Positions 17,203-25,408 of a stretch of DNA of 34,001 bases are shown here, one piece after another. Below the pieces are notes generated by a model. That model made no database searches, had not been told where the DNA came from, and was given only the letters and a program-made list of their open reading frames with translations. The DNA lies in contig JAFIEL010000014.1 of NCBI GenBank assembly GCA_020832585.1, forward strand, positions 1 through 34,001, given 5' to 3'. Each line of letters begins with the position of its first letter. Within the stretch, counting starts at the first letter, position 1. This DNA is from Natronohydrobacter sp. (lineage in GTDB: Bacteria > Pseudomonadota > Alphaproteobacteria > Rhodobacterales > Rhodobacteraceae). The position numbers and the translations under genes are program-made.

Positions 17203-17783
17203 GAAGATAGGCGTTTCTTTGTTTGCAATATAGATGGCGTCGCAAAGACGGGACCGTGATCTGCGGCTTTGTAAACGATAGTTTCGATCGTTTGCAGTAC
17301 ATCATGGCAATCAGAGCGGGAACGGCAGCTATCGATCAGTCCTACGGCTGCAATGCCGCCGGGGCACAGTCGGCCCTTCGCCCTCCACATCGACATCTCG
17401 AAACATGCCGCACCCAGCATGACCGTCCGCAATAGGCTGGTTGCGGAAATACGCTGCGCCGGAACTGAATGACCGCTTCGGGAATCACTGGGCGACAGGC
17501 CGGTCGGCGGCTGTGGGCCGGGCACGTCGATGCTGTTATCGCCTTCGTAGTGGGCGGGGAGCGGACGGTGAAGTTGCGGCATTGCGAACGCAGAACTGGA
17601 TGGTTGCTGACGTTCACATCGAACGTCTAGTCACGATTTCCCTGCCTTCCGTGGCCCAACCCGCGATGTCGGCAATCGTTCAGCCCCATCGTGAAGCGGG
17701 TTCGTGCAGGGTATCGAATGTCCTTGGTGTTAGCGCCATAGTGTTGCCTGCATTTGTTCCTTTGTGTCGTGCGTCATTGCCTT
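17203..17783. other. Non-coding remnant between LacI-type and serine hydrolase genes
   Basis: About 580 bp without a credible gene. Open frames exist in several phases, but none resembles a known protein or has a convincing start. The repeat copy B (17403-17453) lies here. The composition and broken look suggest decayed mobile or duplicated DNA. No terminator with a U-run was seen after the LacI-family gene. Confidence 0.5.
17403..17453 (+). repeat. Degenerate dispersed repeat, copy B
   Basis: This is the partner of the copy at 10257-10305, in the same orientation, with matching blocks CGCACCC, CGTCCGC, AGGCT and GTTGCG. After the alignable part, both flanks contain GCCGGAACT and ACCGCTTCG, but in a different order, which suggests rearrangement. 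It is not part of any recognised gene. Confidence 0.5.
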
Positions 17784-18848
17784 TCAGGATCGAGCAGGAG
17801 TGCGCCGCAAATTCGCGGCGCCAGCGGCCAGAAATGCCCCGAGGCTGCCGGAATTGGTGACCATGGCGGTGGCCTCGTTGCGCGCGCGATCGATGCGCAG
17901 GTCGGCGACCCACAAGCCATTGGAGCCGTTATGGCGCAAACCCTTGGCCTCAATGACCCAGCCGCCTGCATAGTCGCGGCTCGAGATCAGGTCGCGGAAG
18001 ATCTCGGCGGGAACAATCCCGTCTTCGCTCTTTGCGAGCACTGCAATTGCTGCCCCGTAGCGCAGCAGATCAGCAAGGCTCAGATGCACCAGCCCTGCGG
18101 GTCCGAAGGCGGGAGAGAGATCGGCAAAGGCGGCATCCGGCTCGATGGGCGCACCCCATCTTGGCCCATACCCGCGACGCGTCAGCAGGCACGACAGGAT
18201 CGAGCCATGGCCCATCGGGTTCGGGGCCGGTGGCGGCCCGAAACCAAGACTGTCCAAGCCAAGCGGACCGGCAAGCTCGTTACGCATAAGTTGCTTCCAG
18301 GGCGCGCCGCCAAGCTGTTCCGCGATGTGCCCGGCCAGCATATAGCCCAGATTGGAATAGCGAAACCGGCCCGGGCGGAGCGGTTTGAGCAGCCACGGCG
18401 CAAGGACGCGGTCGCGCAGCGGTCCCTCGGGCTGGTCAGAGTCGCATGGGTCTGGGCCAAAACAGGCAGCGCGCGCTGGATTGGCGGCAAGACCGGCGCG
18501 ATGGGCCAGGAGCGCACGGAGGCTCTGGCGTGCGAGATCGGGGTGCAGGCGTAGCGCGGCCAGATCGCCCAGCGGGGCGTCAAATCGCGTCAGGCCGCGC
18601 GCGACCAGCCGGGCCAACACCAGCGCTGTCATCGACTTGGTGATCGAGCCAATATGCCACCTGTCGGTCAGCGAAATCGGCTCGGGGTTGCCCCGCGCCC
18701 GCAGCCCGGCCACGGCGATCTGCATCCCCCCGTCCATCCCGACCTTGCCAAGCCCAAGCCCCGGCAGCCTGTAGCGCCGCAGCACACGATCAGCATGGGC
18801 GCGCAGTTCGGGTGAGCAGGTTTCAGGGATCGGATCAAGGATGATCAT
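17784..18848 (-). CDS. Serine hydrolase of the beta-lactamase/esterase family
   Basis: A 354-residue class C beta-lactamase-like serine hydrolase. The SxxK motif is S68-I-T-K71 (HIGSITKSM), the YxN motif is Y164-S-N166 (FRYSNLGY), and HNG at 306-308 takes the place of KTG. LLAHRAGL matches the LLxHxSGL block. There is no clear signal peptide, so it is probably cytoplasmic, unlike true beta-lactamases. Members act as esterases, D-aminopeptidases or in peptidoglycan metabolism, and the substrate here is unknown. The gene is divergent from the six-gene operon starting at 18935, which ends with another serine hydrolase of the same fold. The start at 18848 follows directly on the short A+T-rich promoter gap. 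It is not evidence of antibiotic resistance. Confidence 0.9.
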   Translation of the reverse strand: MIILDPIPETCSPELRAHADRVLRRYRLPGLGLGKVGMDGGMQIAVAGLRARGNPEPISLTDRWHIGSITKSMTALVLARLVARGLTRFDAPLGDLAALRLHPDLARQSLRALLAHRAGLAANPARAACFGPDPCDSDQPEGPLRDRVLAPWLLKPLRPGRFRYSNLGYMLAGHIAEQLGGAPWKQLMRNELAGPLGLDSLGFGPPPAPNPMGHGSILSCLLTRRGYGPRWGAPIEPDAAFADLSPAFGPAGLVHLSLADLLRYGAAIAVLAKSEDGIVPAEIFRDLISSRDYAGGWVIEAKGLRHNGSNGLWVADLRIDRARNEATAMVTNSGSLGAFLAAGAANLRRTPARS

Positions 18849-18934
18849 GGTATGCTTGGCTTTACTTCATGTTCGAATTGTCATATTCCAAGTATAGTTT
18901 GTTTTACCTGTCAGGCCAATCACTGGAATCGCCC

Positions 18935-19381
18935 ATGTCGCACGAAGAACGCAATGTCATAACCGAAATCCTTGCTAATGCAGTAATCATTGGCCTGTTC
19001 GTCTGGTTCCTTGTTGCGGGTCAGGCCACTGGGCGCTTTGACGGACCGGACGGGGTGCAGGTCTGGGCGGTTCTGGTGCTGAAGCTGATCGGCGTCAGCA
19101 TCGTCATGGGCATCGTGCTGGCGATCATGATGGCCATCTTCTGGCGTATCCTGACGGGCGAGAAGCCTGACCTGACCCGCGATGAACGCGACCGTGCGAT
19201 TTCGGGGCTGGGCTGGAAGGTTTCCATGCTCGGCACGGCTGTCGGCTTTGTCGGTGGGATCATTGCGCTCGCCCTCGGATGGAGCGTGATCGCTGGCCTG
19301 AACCTGATGCTCGCGGGCTGTGCTTTTGGCGATACGGCGGGCAATCTGGCCAAGTTCCACGCCTATCGCCGGGGGATCTGA
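18935..19381 (+). CDS. Small membrane protein paired with XRE regulator
   Basis: A 148-residue inner-membrane protein with four hydrophobic segments (about 11-31, 44-68, 97-117 and 120-137). A charged cytoplasmic loop contains [10 protein letters not shown]. The DERDxxI motif with this topology resembles the DUF2178 type, whose genes are often followed by a tiny XRE regulator, as here. I start it at ATG 18935, with a weak GGAA upstream. The open frame begins at 18869, but its extra 22 residues look like translated promoter DNA. The stop codon shares one base with the start of the XRE gene (TGATG), so they are translationally coupled. The function is unknown, and roles in sensing or envelope stress are only guesses. 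Confidence 0.75.
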   Translation: MSHEERNVITEILANAVIIGLFVWFLVAGQATGRFDGPDGVQVWAVLVLKLIGVSIVMGIVLAIMMAIFWRILTGEKPDLTRDERDRAISGLGWKVSMLGTAVGFVGGIIALALGWSVIAGLNLMLAGCAFGDTAGNLAKFHAYRRGI

Positions 19382-19590
19382 TGCCTCGGATCGAGAACAC
19401 CATCCGCCGCCTGCGTTTTGACGCGGACGAGATGACGCAGAAAGACCTTGCCGCGCATGTGGGTGTCACGCGGCAGACGATCCTTGCGATCGAGAACGGC
19501 AAATATGCCCCCACGCTGGAGCTTGCGTTCCGCATTGCGCGCCATTTCGGCGTCGGGGTCGAGGACGTGTTCACCTACCACGACGAGTGA
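19381..19590 (+). CDS. Tiny XRE-family helix-turn-helix regulator
   Basis: A 69-residue DNA-binding protein consisting of little more than one HTH_3 domain. The helix-turn-helix is seen in [36 protein letters not shown] (residues 18-53), followed by a short tail VGVEDVFTY. This is the form of the YozG-like minimal regulators that accompany small membrane proteins. The start overlaps the stop of the preceding gene by one base. It probably autoregulates the operon, with its operator in the A+T-rich gap around 18849-18934. No clear palindrome was found there. Family assignment is very secure. Confidence 0.93.
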   Translation: MPRIENTIRRLRFDADEMTQKDLAAHVGVTRQTILAIENGKYAPTLELAFRIARHFGVGVEDVFTYHDE

Positions 19591-19613
19591 TCGTCGCACC
19601 AATGGAGCCTGCC

Positions 19614-20270
19614 ATGATCCGCCTGTTTGTGCGGCCGATGCCGCTTGTCCTTTTGTTGGTTTTCGCCACTTTCATCCCTGTCATGATGGCAGCGGTTCGT
19701 GTGGTGCAGGTCCCTACCGGCTGGGTGCCTGAGGACAGTTTGCGCCTGATGGTGGCGCCGCTGTCACTTTGGCTTCACGCTTTTGCAGGGCTTTTGTTCG
19801 GCGTGTTGGGGCCGTTGCAGTTCGTGCGTGCCCTGCGCGCGCGTTTCGGTGCCCTGCACCGGCTGGCGGGGCGGGCCTTTGTCATGGCCGGACTGGTCAT
19901 GGCGCTGTCGGGTCTAATGCTGTTGCTGCAAGTCGAAAGCATCGCCACCCGGCTCCTGGATGTTGCGCGGGCGCTGTTCAGCACGGGGCTGATCGTGGCG
20001 CTGGTGCTGGGGGTCCGTGCAGCCATGGCCCGCGACCGCGCCGCACATCGCGCTTGGATGATCCGCGCCTATGCCATGGGCATGGGTGGCGCGACCATCG
20101 GACTGGTGTTTTTCCCCATCTATCTGCTGCGGGGTGCGCCGATTACCGGACTGTCCTCGGACTTCGTGTTCGTGGCCTGGTGGCTGGTCACCATCGCGCT
20201 GGGGGAATGGGTCATCTCAGGCTGCCCGCCATTCGAGGGGCGCGCACGCCTGAAGGGAGACCAACAATGA
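19614..20270 (+). CDS. DUF2306-family membrane protein
   Basis: A membrane protein of about 218 residues with seven hydrophobic segments. Conserved DUF2306 landmarks are LHAFAGLLFGVLGPLQF in the third segment, HRLAGRAFVMAGL, and HRAWMIRAYAMGMGGAT. The histidines and arginines lie at membrane edges, which has suggested redox or cofactor roles, but no function is established. ATG 19614 is preferred because GGAG lies 6 bases upstream. In-frame alternatives at 19587 and 19602 are less good. The gene starts 23 bp after the XRE gene and overlaps the next small gene by 4 bp. Confidence 0.85.
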   Translation: MIRLFVRPMPLVLLLVFATFIPVMMAAVRVVQVPTGWVPEDSLRLMVAPLSLWLHAFAGLLFGVLGPLQFVRALRARFGALHRLAGRAFVMAGLVMALSGLMLLLQVESIATRLLDVARALFSTGLIVALVLGVRAAMARDRAAHRAWMIRAYAMGMGGATIGLVFFPIYLLRGAPITGLSSDFVFVAWWLVTIALGEWVISGCPPFEGRARLKGDQQ

Positions 20271-20533
20271 CCTATGACCGCAAACTTTCCATTATGATTG
20301 GCGTCCTTATCTTGTCGGCGTTTGGAACTTGGGGCGGGGGAAGCGCGCTGGCCACAGGTGGTTCAAGCCTTGCCTTGCCGGTGCTATTCGCGACAGCGCC
20401 TGTCGTGCTGGCCATCGGTGTGCTCGCCTATGTCTTGCTCGTCCCCGGTGGGTTGTTCGAGATCGCGTTGGCTGTCTGGCTGATCGTGCGGGGTCTCCAT
20501 ATTTCGCTTGAATACAATGAGGTGCACGCATGA
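20267..20533 (+). CDS. Small three-helix membrane protein
   Basis: An 88-residue hydrophobic protein with about three membrane segments (9-30, 36-58 and 61-78). It starts at ATG 20267, with GGGAGA 6 bases upstream, overlaps the DUF2306 stop (ATGA) and itself overlaps the next start by 4 bp at 20530-20533. I do not recognise a family. The overlaps at both ends and the hydrophobic pattern argue that it is real. It may form a complex with the DUF2306 protein. Confidence 0.75.
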   Translation: MTYDRKLSIMIGVLILSAFGTWGGGSALATGGSSLALPVLFATAPVVLAIGVLAYVLLVPGGLFEIALAVWLIVRGLHISLEYNEVHA

Positions 20534-21504
20534 AAGCCGCTGTTTGCCGCCGTTACGGGCCGCCCGCTACCATCACCATCGAAACGCTGTCAGACCCACA
20601 GCCTGGCGCAGGCGAGGTGCTGATCGCTGTTCAGGCGGCGGGCCTGACCTCGGGCGATGCACGGATACGCGGCGCGCATGCGCCGGCCGGCATGGGGCCG
20701 ATGATCCGGCTGGCCTTTGGCTTATCGGGGCCACGCCGCCCTGTGCTAGGGCGTGAATATGCCGGGCGCGTGGTGGCCTTGGGCGCTGGTGTCACACGGT
20801 ACTCGCCGGGGGATGCGGTTTTCGGCATCACCGACGGGATGCGCATGGGCGCCCATGCCGAACTGGTCGCTGTTAGGGCCGATGGCCTGATCCTGCCCCG
20901 CCCCGACAGCCTGAACGTGCCCGAAGCAGCAGCGTTCTTTTTCGGTGGGCTGACCGCGGCGGATTTCCTGCTGGATCAATGCGCGCTGCAACCCGGCGAG
21001 CGGGTGCTGGTGGTGGGGGGCACGGGCGCCGTTGGCTCTGCCGCCATCCAGATCGCCCGCCACCATGGCGCGCATGTCACGGCACTGGCCGGGGCGGGCA
21101 ATCTGGATCTGGCGCGCGAACTCGGTGCGGATGTGGCGCTGGATTACCGCACCGCCCCGGCGAAGGGGCCGTTCGACGTGATCCTCGACATGCCCGGCCT
21201 GATGCCCGACGCGGCCGCGCGCCTTGCGCCCGGCGGGCGGCTGGGGCTGATCACGGCCGATCTGGCCACGATGCTGGGCGCAATGCTGCGCCCGCGCCGC
21301 GCCGGGGGCCGCAGGCTGTGCGCCAACGTGGTCAAGGAAACCCCGCAAGCCTTGGCGCGTCTTGTGGCGCTGCATCAGGCCGGGGCCTATCGCCCGCTGA
21401 TGGGCGCGCAGTTTCCACTGGCCGACATCGCGCAGGCCCATGCGCAAGCCGACAGCGGCCACAAGCGCGGGAATCTGGTGATCGAGATGGAACCGCAGCT
21501 TTGA
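20530..21504 (+). CDS. Zinc-free MDR oxidoreductase (quinone reductase-like)
   Basis: A 324-residue soluble enzyme of the medium-chain dehydrogenase/reductase superfamily. The N-terminal GroES-like domain (about 1-125) includes LGREYAGRVVALGAGV and the loop YSPGDAVFG. The Rossmann nucleotide-binding motif is VLVVGGTGAVGSAAIQIA near residue 157-175. The cysteines and histidines that bind catalytic zinc in alcohol dehydrogenases are absent, which points to the quinone oxidoreductase/enoyl reductase branch, using NAD(P)H. The substrate is unknown. It starts inside the stop of the preceding gene, and its own stop overlaps the TTG start of the hydrolase gene, so it is part of a translationally coupled operon. 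Confidence 0.92.
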   Translation: MKAAVCRRYGPPATITIETLSDPQPGAGEVLIAVQAAGLTSGDARIRGAHAPAGMGPMIRLAFGLSGPRRPVLGREYAGRVVALGAGVTRYSPGDAVFGITDGMRMGAHAELVAVRADGLILPRPDSLNVPEAAAFFFGGLTAADFLLDQCALQPGERVLVVGGTGAVGSAAIQIARHHGAHVTALAGAGNLDLARELGADVALDYRTAPAKGPFDVILDMPGLMPDAAARLAPGGRLGLITADLATMLGAMLRPRRAGGRRLCANVVKETPQALARLVALHQAGAYRPLMGAQFPLADIAQAHAQADSGHKRGNLVIEMEPQL

Positions 21505-22541
21505 CACTGCAATCCGCCCTCGACCAGATCGTCGCCGCCGAGCACCGGCACCGCGACGTCCACGAGGTCGCCCTCGGCGTGATCGAGGGCGAGACCTTTA
21601 CCCACGCTTGCCGGGGCGACTGGCAGGGCGCGCCGGTGGGGCCCGAGACGCCGTTCCTGATCGCTTCGACCTCGAAGCTGTTAATCACCACAATGATCTT
21701 TCAGCTTGTGGCCGAGGGTCGGCTGGCGCTGGAGACCCCCGCCGCGCCTCTGTTCCTGGGCGAAATGGACCAACTGCATGTCTGGAAGGGCGAGGACCTT
21801 ACCGGCCAGATCACCCTGCGCCATCTTCTGAACCACACCTCGGGCCTGCCGGATTACTTCGAGGGCAAGCGCCGCGACGGCAGCACGCTGGCCGCCGACC
21901 TCTTCGCTGGCCACGACCGCCCCTATGGACTGGCGCAAGTGCTGGGCCGGGCCCGCGACGAGATGAACCCGGCTTTCGCCCCGGGTGCCGCTGGCCGCGC
22001 GCTGTATTCGGACACCAACTTCTACCTGCTGGCCGAGATCGTCGCGCGCGCCACCGGAGACAGCCTCGATACCGCGCTGGCCCGTCGGATCACCGGGCCG
22101 CTGGGCCTGACCCGGACGGCGTTCTTCAAACCCGGGATGGCAGCGCTGCCCTTGCGGCTGGGCGCACGAGTGATCGAGGTGCCGCAGGCGCTGTCCTCGA
22201 TGCCAGGCGACGGCGGGGCAGTCTCATGCCTTGCGGATCTGGCCCGGTTCACGCAAGTCTTCTTCGACGGCGGGTTGTTTCCATCGGCGCTGCTTGACGA
22301 GTTGCGGCCCTGGCGGCGGGTATTCTTCCCACTCAAGGCGGGCACAGGCGTGCTGCGCTTTGCCGTCCCGCGCTGGTTGCCACCGTTCCGGCTTGGGATG
22401 GAGTTCATCGGCCATTCCGGCATCAGCGGCGCAATCGCCTTCGCCTGCCCCGCGCGCAGACGGATCATCGTCGGCACCGTCAACCAGGTGCGGGATCGAG
22501 GTCGACCCTACAGGGTGTTGATGAGGGCCGCGCTGGCGTGA
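21501..22541 (+). CDS. Serine hydrolase of the beta-lactamase family (TTG start)
   Basis: About 346 residues of class C beta-lactamase-like hydrolase. The SxxK motif is S56-T-S-K59 (LIASTSKLL), the YxN-type motif reads Y169-S-D171 (RALYSDTNFYLL), and a HSG motif (IGHSGISGA) near the C-terminus stands for KTG. LLNHTSGLPDYF matches the LLxHTSGL block. The open frame extends far upstream inside the MDR gene, but TTG 21501 overlaps its stop (TTGA) and gives the normal length. No better start lies nearby. There is no signal peptide. It is the last gene of the six-gene operon. It may hydrolyse an ester or lactone made or used by the MDR enzyme, which is speculative. Confidence 0.9.
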   Translation: MTLQSALDQIVAAEHRHRDVHEVALGVIEGETFTHACRGDWQGAPVGPETPFLIASTSKLLITTMIFQLVAEGRLALETPAAPLFLGEMDQLHVWKGEDLTGQITLRHLLNHTSGLPDYFEGKRRDGSTLAADLFAGHDRPYGLAQVLGRARDEMNPAFAPGAAGRALYSDTNFYLLAEIVARATGDSLDTALARRITGPLGLTRTAFFKPGMAALPLRLGARVIEVPQALSSMPGDGGAVSCLADLARFTQVFFDGGLFPSALLDELRPWRRVFFPLKAGTGVLRFAVPRWLPPFRLGMEFIGHSGISGAIAFACPARRRIIVGTVNQVRDRGRPYRVLMRAALA

Positions 22542-22768
22542 GGCGGGGCAGGTGTAGTTGGGCCCAAGTATCGCTGCGGCAAGCACGAGCGGCCGGTTCG
22601 GTGACGCCGAGCCGCAAAAGTTCGCTGTGATTGAACGGCAGAAGAGGGCCGAGCACGTTGATGATGAGCCCAGTACGGCGACATTCCACATGTTGAGGCA
22701 AAGGGATCGCACCACGGGCTAGCATTTTCGTCAAAGGCAGACGGCGTTTGGCAATTATCCCAGCCAGC
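22542..22768. other. Short non-coding gap between convergent genes
   Basis: A gap of 227 bp between the hydrolase and rsgA, which face each other. I see no clear terminator hairpin with a U-run and no gene. Minus-strand frames give a hydrophobic fragment (LIINVLGPLLPF) that is not recognisable. Confidence 0.4.
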
Positions 22769-23785
22769 TTACCTCGGCCTCCCCTTGGCGTTGGGGGTTT
22801 TATTGCCGCGTGGGCCAGAATGGACAACAGTGCTGGCGCGGTTCTCAGCCTGAAGCTTATGCCAGCGGCCCAGACGCGCGGCCGACAGGTTTCCAGCCGC
22901 GACGGCGGCCTGAACGGCGCAGCCAGGCTCATGCGCATGGGAGCAATCCTTGAAACGGCAGTTCGGGGCCAGTTCGTTAACCTCGGCAAAGAGCATGTCC
23001 AGACCAGCCGTAGCATTGCTAACATGAAGCGTCCGCATTCCCGGCGTATCGATCACGCAAGCGCCCCCCGCGATGGCATGAAGCGAACGAGAGGTGGTCG
23101 TATGGCGCCCCTTACCGTCACCTTCGCGGACATTGCCGGTCAGCTGGGCTTCTGTCGGTGCCTTTTTGGCCAGAGCGTTCAAAAGCGTTGACTTGCCAAC
23201 ACCGGATGACCCTACGAGGGCCACAGTCTGACCGGGGCCGCACCATGGCGACAAACTGTTGGCCGCATCGGGGGCCTTCGCATTCAGCGCGACCACGGTC
23301 AGGTTGCGCTGTAAAGCCTTCGCCTGATCACAATAAGACCCTGCGTGCTCCAGTTGGTCGATCTTTGTCAGCACGATCACCGGATTGATGCCGGCCTCAT
23401 TTACCAGCGCCAGATAGCGCTCCAGCCGCGCCAGGTTGAAATCATCGTTGCAAGTGGTGACGATGAACATTGTATCTACATTCGCCACGATCAGTTGCCG
23501 AAGTTTGGCACCCTCGGTCTGGCGCTGCAGCAGCGTGCGCCGCTCCAGCCTACGCACCACCGTCTGGCCTTCGGGTTCGACGACGACCCAATCTCCGACG
23601 GCAAAGTCGGTCGCGGTTGCATGAGCCTGGGGATAAACCCTGATCTGCCCAGTTCCCGTTTCCGCCATCAGACGGGACCGATGCACGGTCGCGATACGGA
23701 ACGGAACAAGACCGACCTCTGCGGGGTCGAGTTGCGCGGCAAAGAACCGCGACCATCCAAGTTCAGAGAGAGGTGGTGCGATCAT
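22769..23785 (-). CDS. rsgA: Ribosome small-subunit-dependent GTPase A
   Basis: A 338-residue circularly permuted GTPase that helps late maturation of the 30S subunit. An N-terminal OB-fold domain (about 25-90) is followed by the G4 motif TKID (140-143) before G1 (GSSGVGKST, 192-200). The switch region GKGRHTTTSR (224-233) and G3 DTPG (246-249) come next. This G4-G1-G3 order is diagnostic. A C-terminal zinc site is formed by C276, C281, H283 or H285, and C289. Everything is intact and the length is normal. The gene stands alone, convergent to the hydrolase operon. Some Rhodobacterales carry RsgA-type genes in accessory positions, so whether this is the only copy cannot be told. Confidence 0.95.
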   Translation of the reverse strand: MIAPPLSELGWSRFFAAQLDPAEVGLVPFRIATVHRSRLMAETGTGQIRVYPQAHATATDFAVGDWVVVEPEGQTVVRRLERRTLLQRQTEGAKLRQLIVANVDTMFIVTTCNDDFNLARLERYLALVNEAGINPVIVLTKIDQLEHAGSYCDQAKALQRNLTVVALNAKAPDAANSLSPWCGPGQTVALVGSSGVGKSTLLNALAKKAPTEAQLTGNVREGDGKGRHTTTSRSLHAIAGGACVIDTPGMRTLHVSNATAGLDMLFAEVNELAPNCRFKDCSHAHEPGCAVQAAVAAGNLSAARLGRWHKLQAENRASTVVHSGPRGNKTPNAKGRPR

Positions 23786-24070
23786 TCTCTTTGTGCGCGT
23801 TTCATACTGGCTTCATGACGGCGATAACTGAGAGGTGCAACCGTTCTTTGACACTCAACCCAGCCCCGCAACGAAAGTGGAAGGAATGGTGCCACGACAT
23901 TGTTCGATAAAATGAGCTCTGGCGCGTGGGTCGCACACTCGACCGAAAATACTGCGGCATGCATAAATGGCCGCTATTGGGCCGTTCGCGGCACACTGGC
24001 TTGAAGATTTCATCCTCCCCGCAATGTCGCTAGAAAAGACGCTGGAGAGAAGCTGGAAGGGGCTCAAGCC
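23786..24070. promoter_or_regulatory. Divergent gap between rsgA and DUF6155-like gene
   Basis: This 285-bp gap must contain the promoters of both genes. No credible short gene is seen and no exact promoter match was found. Its composition resembles the decayed stretches near 10400 and 17500, so it may include old repeat material. Confidence 0.4.
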
Positions 24071-24610
24071 GTGACAAAGAACTGGACTGCGATAAAGGGG
24101 GCGTTGTCGGGGTTTTCTAGGGTGCAGCTCCTGGGCCTTATACAGGACCTGTATCGCGCCGACCCGAACAACCAGGATTTCCTCCATGCGAGATTCCTGG
24201 TTTCGGATGAAGTCACCGACCTTTCGCCCTACAAGAAGCGGATCAAGGCCGCCATCAATCCAAGCCGCTGGGACGCACCCATCAAGTACCGCGACGCCAG
24301 ACGTGCCATATCCGATTACAACAAGGCAAGGGGACAGCTCGGCGAAACGCTGGAGCTAATGTTCTACTACGTCAAATGCGGCAATGACGTCACTCTGGAG
24401 TTCGGCGATCTGGATGAGACGTTCTACAACAGCATGGGGTCGATGTTTGGCTCGATCGTGAAAAAAATATCCGTTCAAGCCGACCTGGAGCTCACGGCAC
24501 CTTGGCTGGATCGGCTGGAGAAAGAATATCAACGCGTTGCCAGTATCGGCTGGGGCTATGGCGACGAACTTAGAGGCTACCTTGAAGACCTCAGGTCTTC
24601 GCAAGCGTAG
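24071..24610 (+). CDS. DUF6155-like protein
   Basis: A soluble 179-residue, mostly helical protein. The opening, in which ALSGFSRVQLLGLIQDLY follows a lysine-rich start, resembles DUF6155, a family of unknown function found scattered in accessory DNA. The rest contains YKKRIKAAINPSR, a helical segment ending in LELMFYYVKCGNDVTLEFGD, and a C-terminal helix pair. I use GTG 24071, with GAAGGGG about 9 bases upstream. No other start fits. The gene is less G+C-rich than its neighbours, which suggests acquisition. It lies next to the integrative element and may be cargo. The function is unknown and the family assignment is from memory. Confidence 0.75.
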   Translation: MTKNWTAIKGALSGFSRVQLLGLIQDLYRADPNNQDFLHARFLVSDEVTDLSPYKKRIKAAINPSRWDAPIKYRDARRAISDYNKARGQLGETLELMFYYVKCGNDVTLEFGDLDETFYNSMGSMFGSIVKKISVQADLELTAPWLDRLEKEYQRVASIGWGYGDELRGYLEDLRSSQA

Positions 24611-24976
24611 TTCCTATTCGGCCCGGTCAACGCGGCGTCAATAGTGTCCAATTAGTACGACACAGATTTGTCCACCGCCCGGATTTGCGGCTGCGTCGAA
24701 TGTCCGGAACGACGGGCGGCGGCGCAGCATATGGATCGGAGGCAGATGACCGGAAATGGCCGGGCACGACGCTGCACACGCGAAAGGGCCTTCCATGCTG
24801 CGGCCTGCCTGAATGTCGCTGATGGGCTCAAAAGCGGTCATCGGGTAAATGCAGGGCTTTACTGGTTGCTGGCCGCGCGAAAAGTAAGGAACAAAAGCTT
24901 CGTCCACAACAACAGGCATGAAAGTCAGCCGTTCCGTCAAAGGTGAGGAGCAAGTCTCTCCGTATCGATGACTAAT
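24611..24976. other. Gap between DUF6155-like gene and the element's last gene
   Basis: 366 bp without a supported gene. An open frame at 24638-24940 on the minus strand has no recognisable domain. The region could contain the far end of the integrative element. I searched by eye for a copy of the tRNA-Ser 3' end in the same orientation and found none, so the boundary is unresolved. Confidence 0.4.
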
Positions 24977-25408
24977 TCAGCGGCCTTTTGGTTTGTAAGA
25001 TTTGGGTATCGCCTTACCTGCCTTGTAGTGAACCAACCCCGCCGCGCGAAGCCTTGCTTCGGCCCGCCAAGCCCGCGTTGCACCCCAGCCCAGCGCAGCG
25101 GCCATTGCGCCATAAGTTGCTGGCCCGTGAAGGCGCAACCAGTCGAAATATGCGCCTGCGTCCGGGTCCAGCCCATCGGCCCGAGCGGGGCGCGCGATTT
25201 CCGGTTTCGCGCGCGGGGGCGTTGCGACAGTCGCGACACTTGCGACATGCAAAGCCGGTTTCTGGGCTTCGGGGGGTTGCGACACTTGCGACACTTGCGA
25301 CACGGGGGGCGCAGCCGGGGCTTGTGTCGCAGTTGTCGCAGTTGTCGCGGAAGTCGCAGGGGGGTGCCCCGCGATTTCTGCCAGCTTCGCGCGTGCATCA
25401 AACCACAT
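24977..25408 (-). CDS. Small winged-helix-like protein with tripeptide repeats
   Basis: A 143-residue protein, last gene of the element's leftward operon. Residues 1-12 are charged. Residues about 16-65 are low-complexity, with repeated triplets (ATTATTAT, VSQVSQVSQ, VASVATVAT) encoded by the 9-bp iteron-like DNA repeats. Residues about 80-135 form a folded part (YFDWLRLHGPATYGAMAAALGWGATRAWRAEARLRAAGLVHY) that looks like a winged helix-turn-helix, as in small replication or regulatory proteins. A basic tail (IPKSYKPKGR) ends it. The start ATG 25408 overlaps the end of the DUF3987 frame by 11 bp. No family is recognised, and a DNA-binding role is inferred. Confidence 0.7.
   Translation of the reverse strand: MWFDARAKLAEIAGHPPATSATTATTATQAPAAPPVSQVSQVSQPPEAQKPALHVASVATVATPPRAKPEIARPARADGLDPDAGAYFDWLRLHGPATYGAMAAALGWGATRAWRAEARLRAAGLVHYKAGKAIPKSYKPKGR
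25222..25359. repeat. Ten 9-bp iteron-like repeats in direct and inverted blocks
   Basis: Three tandem copies of TTGCGACAN-type 9-mers (25222-25248, middle one TCGCGACAC) are followed after 28 bp by three exact TTGCGACAC copies (25277-25303). After 20 bp come four tandem copies in the inverse orientation (25324-25359: GTGTCGCAG, TTGTCGCAG, TTGTCGCGG, AAGTCGCAG). The array lies inside the winged-helix-like gene, where each unit equals three codons. It may be only a coding repeat, or also a protein-binding array such as an origin. Confidence 0.75.

Noticed and set aside
17142-17582. Minus-strand frame of 146 codons across the gap after the LacI-family gene.
   Set aside because: It overlaps the end of the LacI-family gene, contains the degenerate repeat in its middle, and has no domain. 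Such frames arise from decayed repeats.
17784-18848. The beta-lactamase-fold hydrolase as an antibiotic-resistance gene.
   Set aside because: No export signal, HNG instead of KTG, and closer in form to esterase/peptidase members. Nothing in the context suggests resistance.
24638-24940. A 100-codon minus-strand frame between the DUF6155-like gene and the element.
   Set aside because: No recognisable domain, no ribosome binding site, and it looks like translated intergenic DNA.
25222-25359. The repeat block as a CRISPR array.
   Set aside because: Units are 9 bp and directly tandem without unique spacers, and no cas genes are present.
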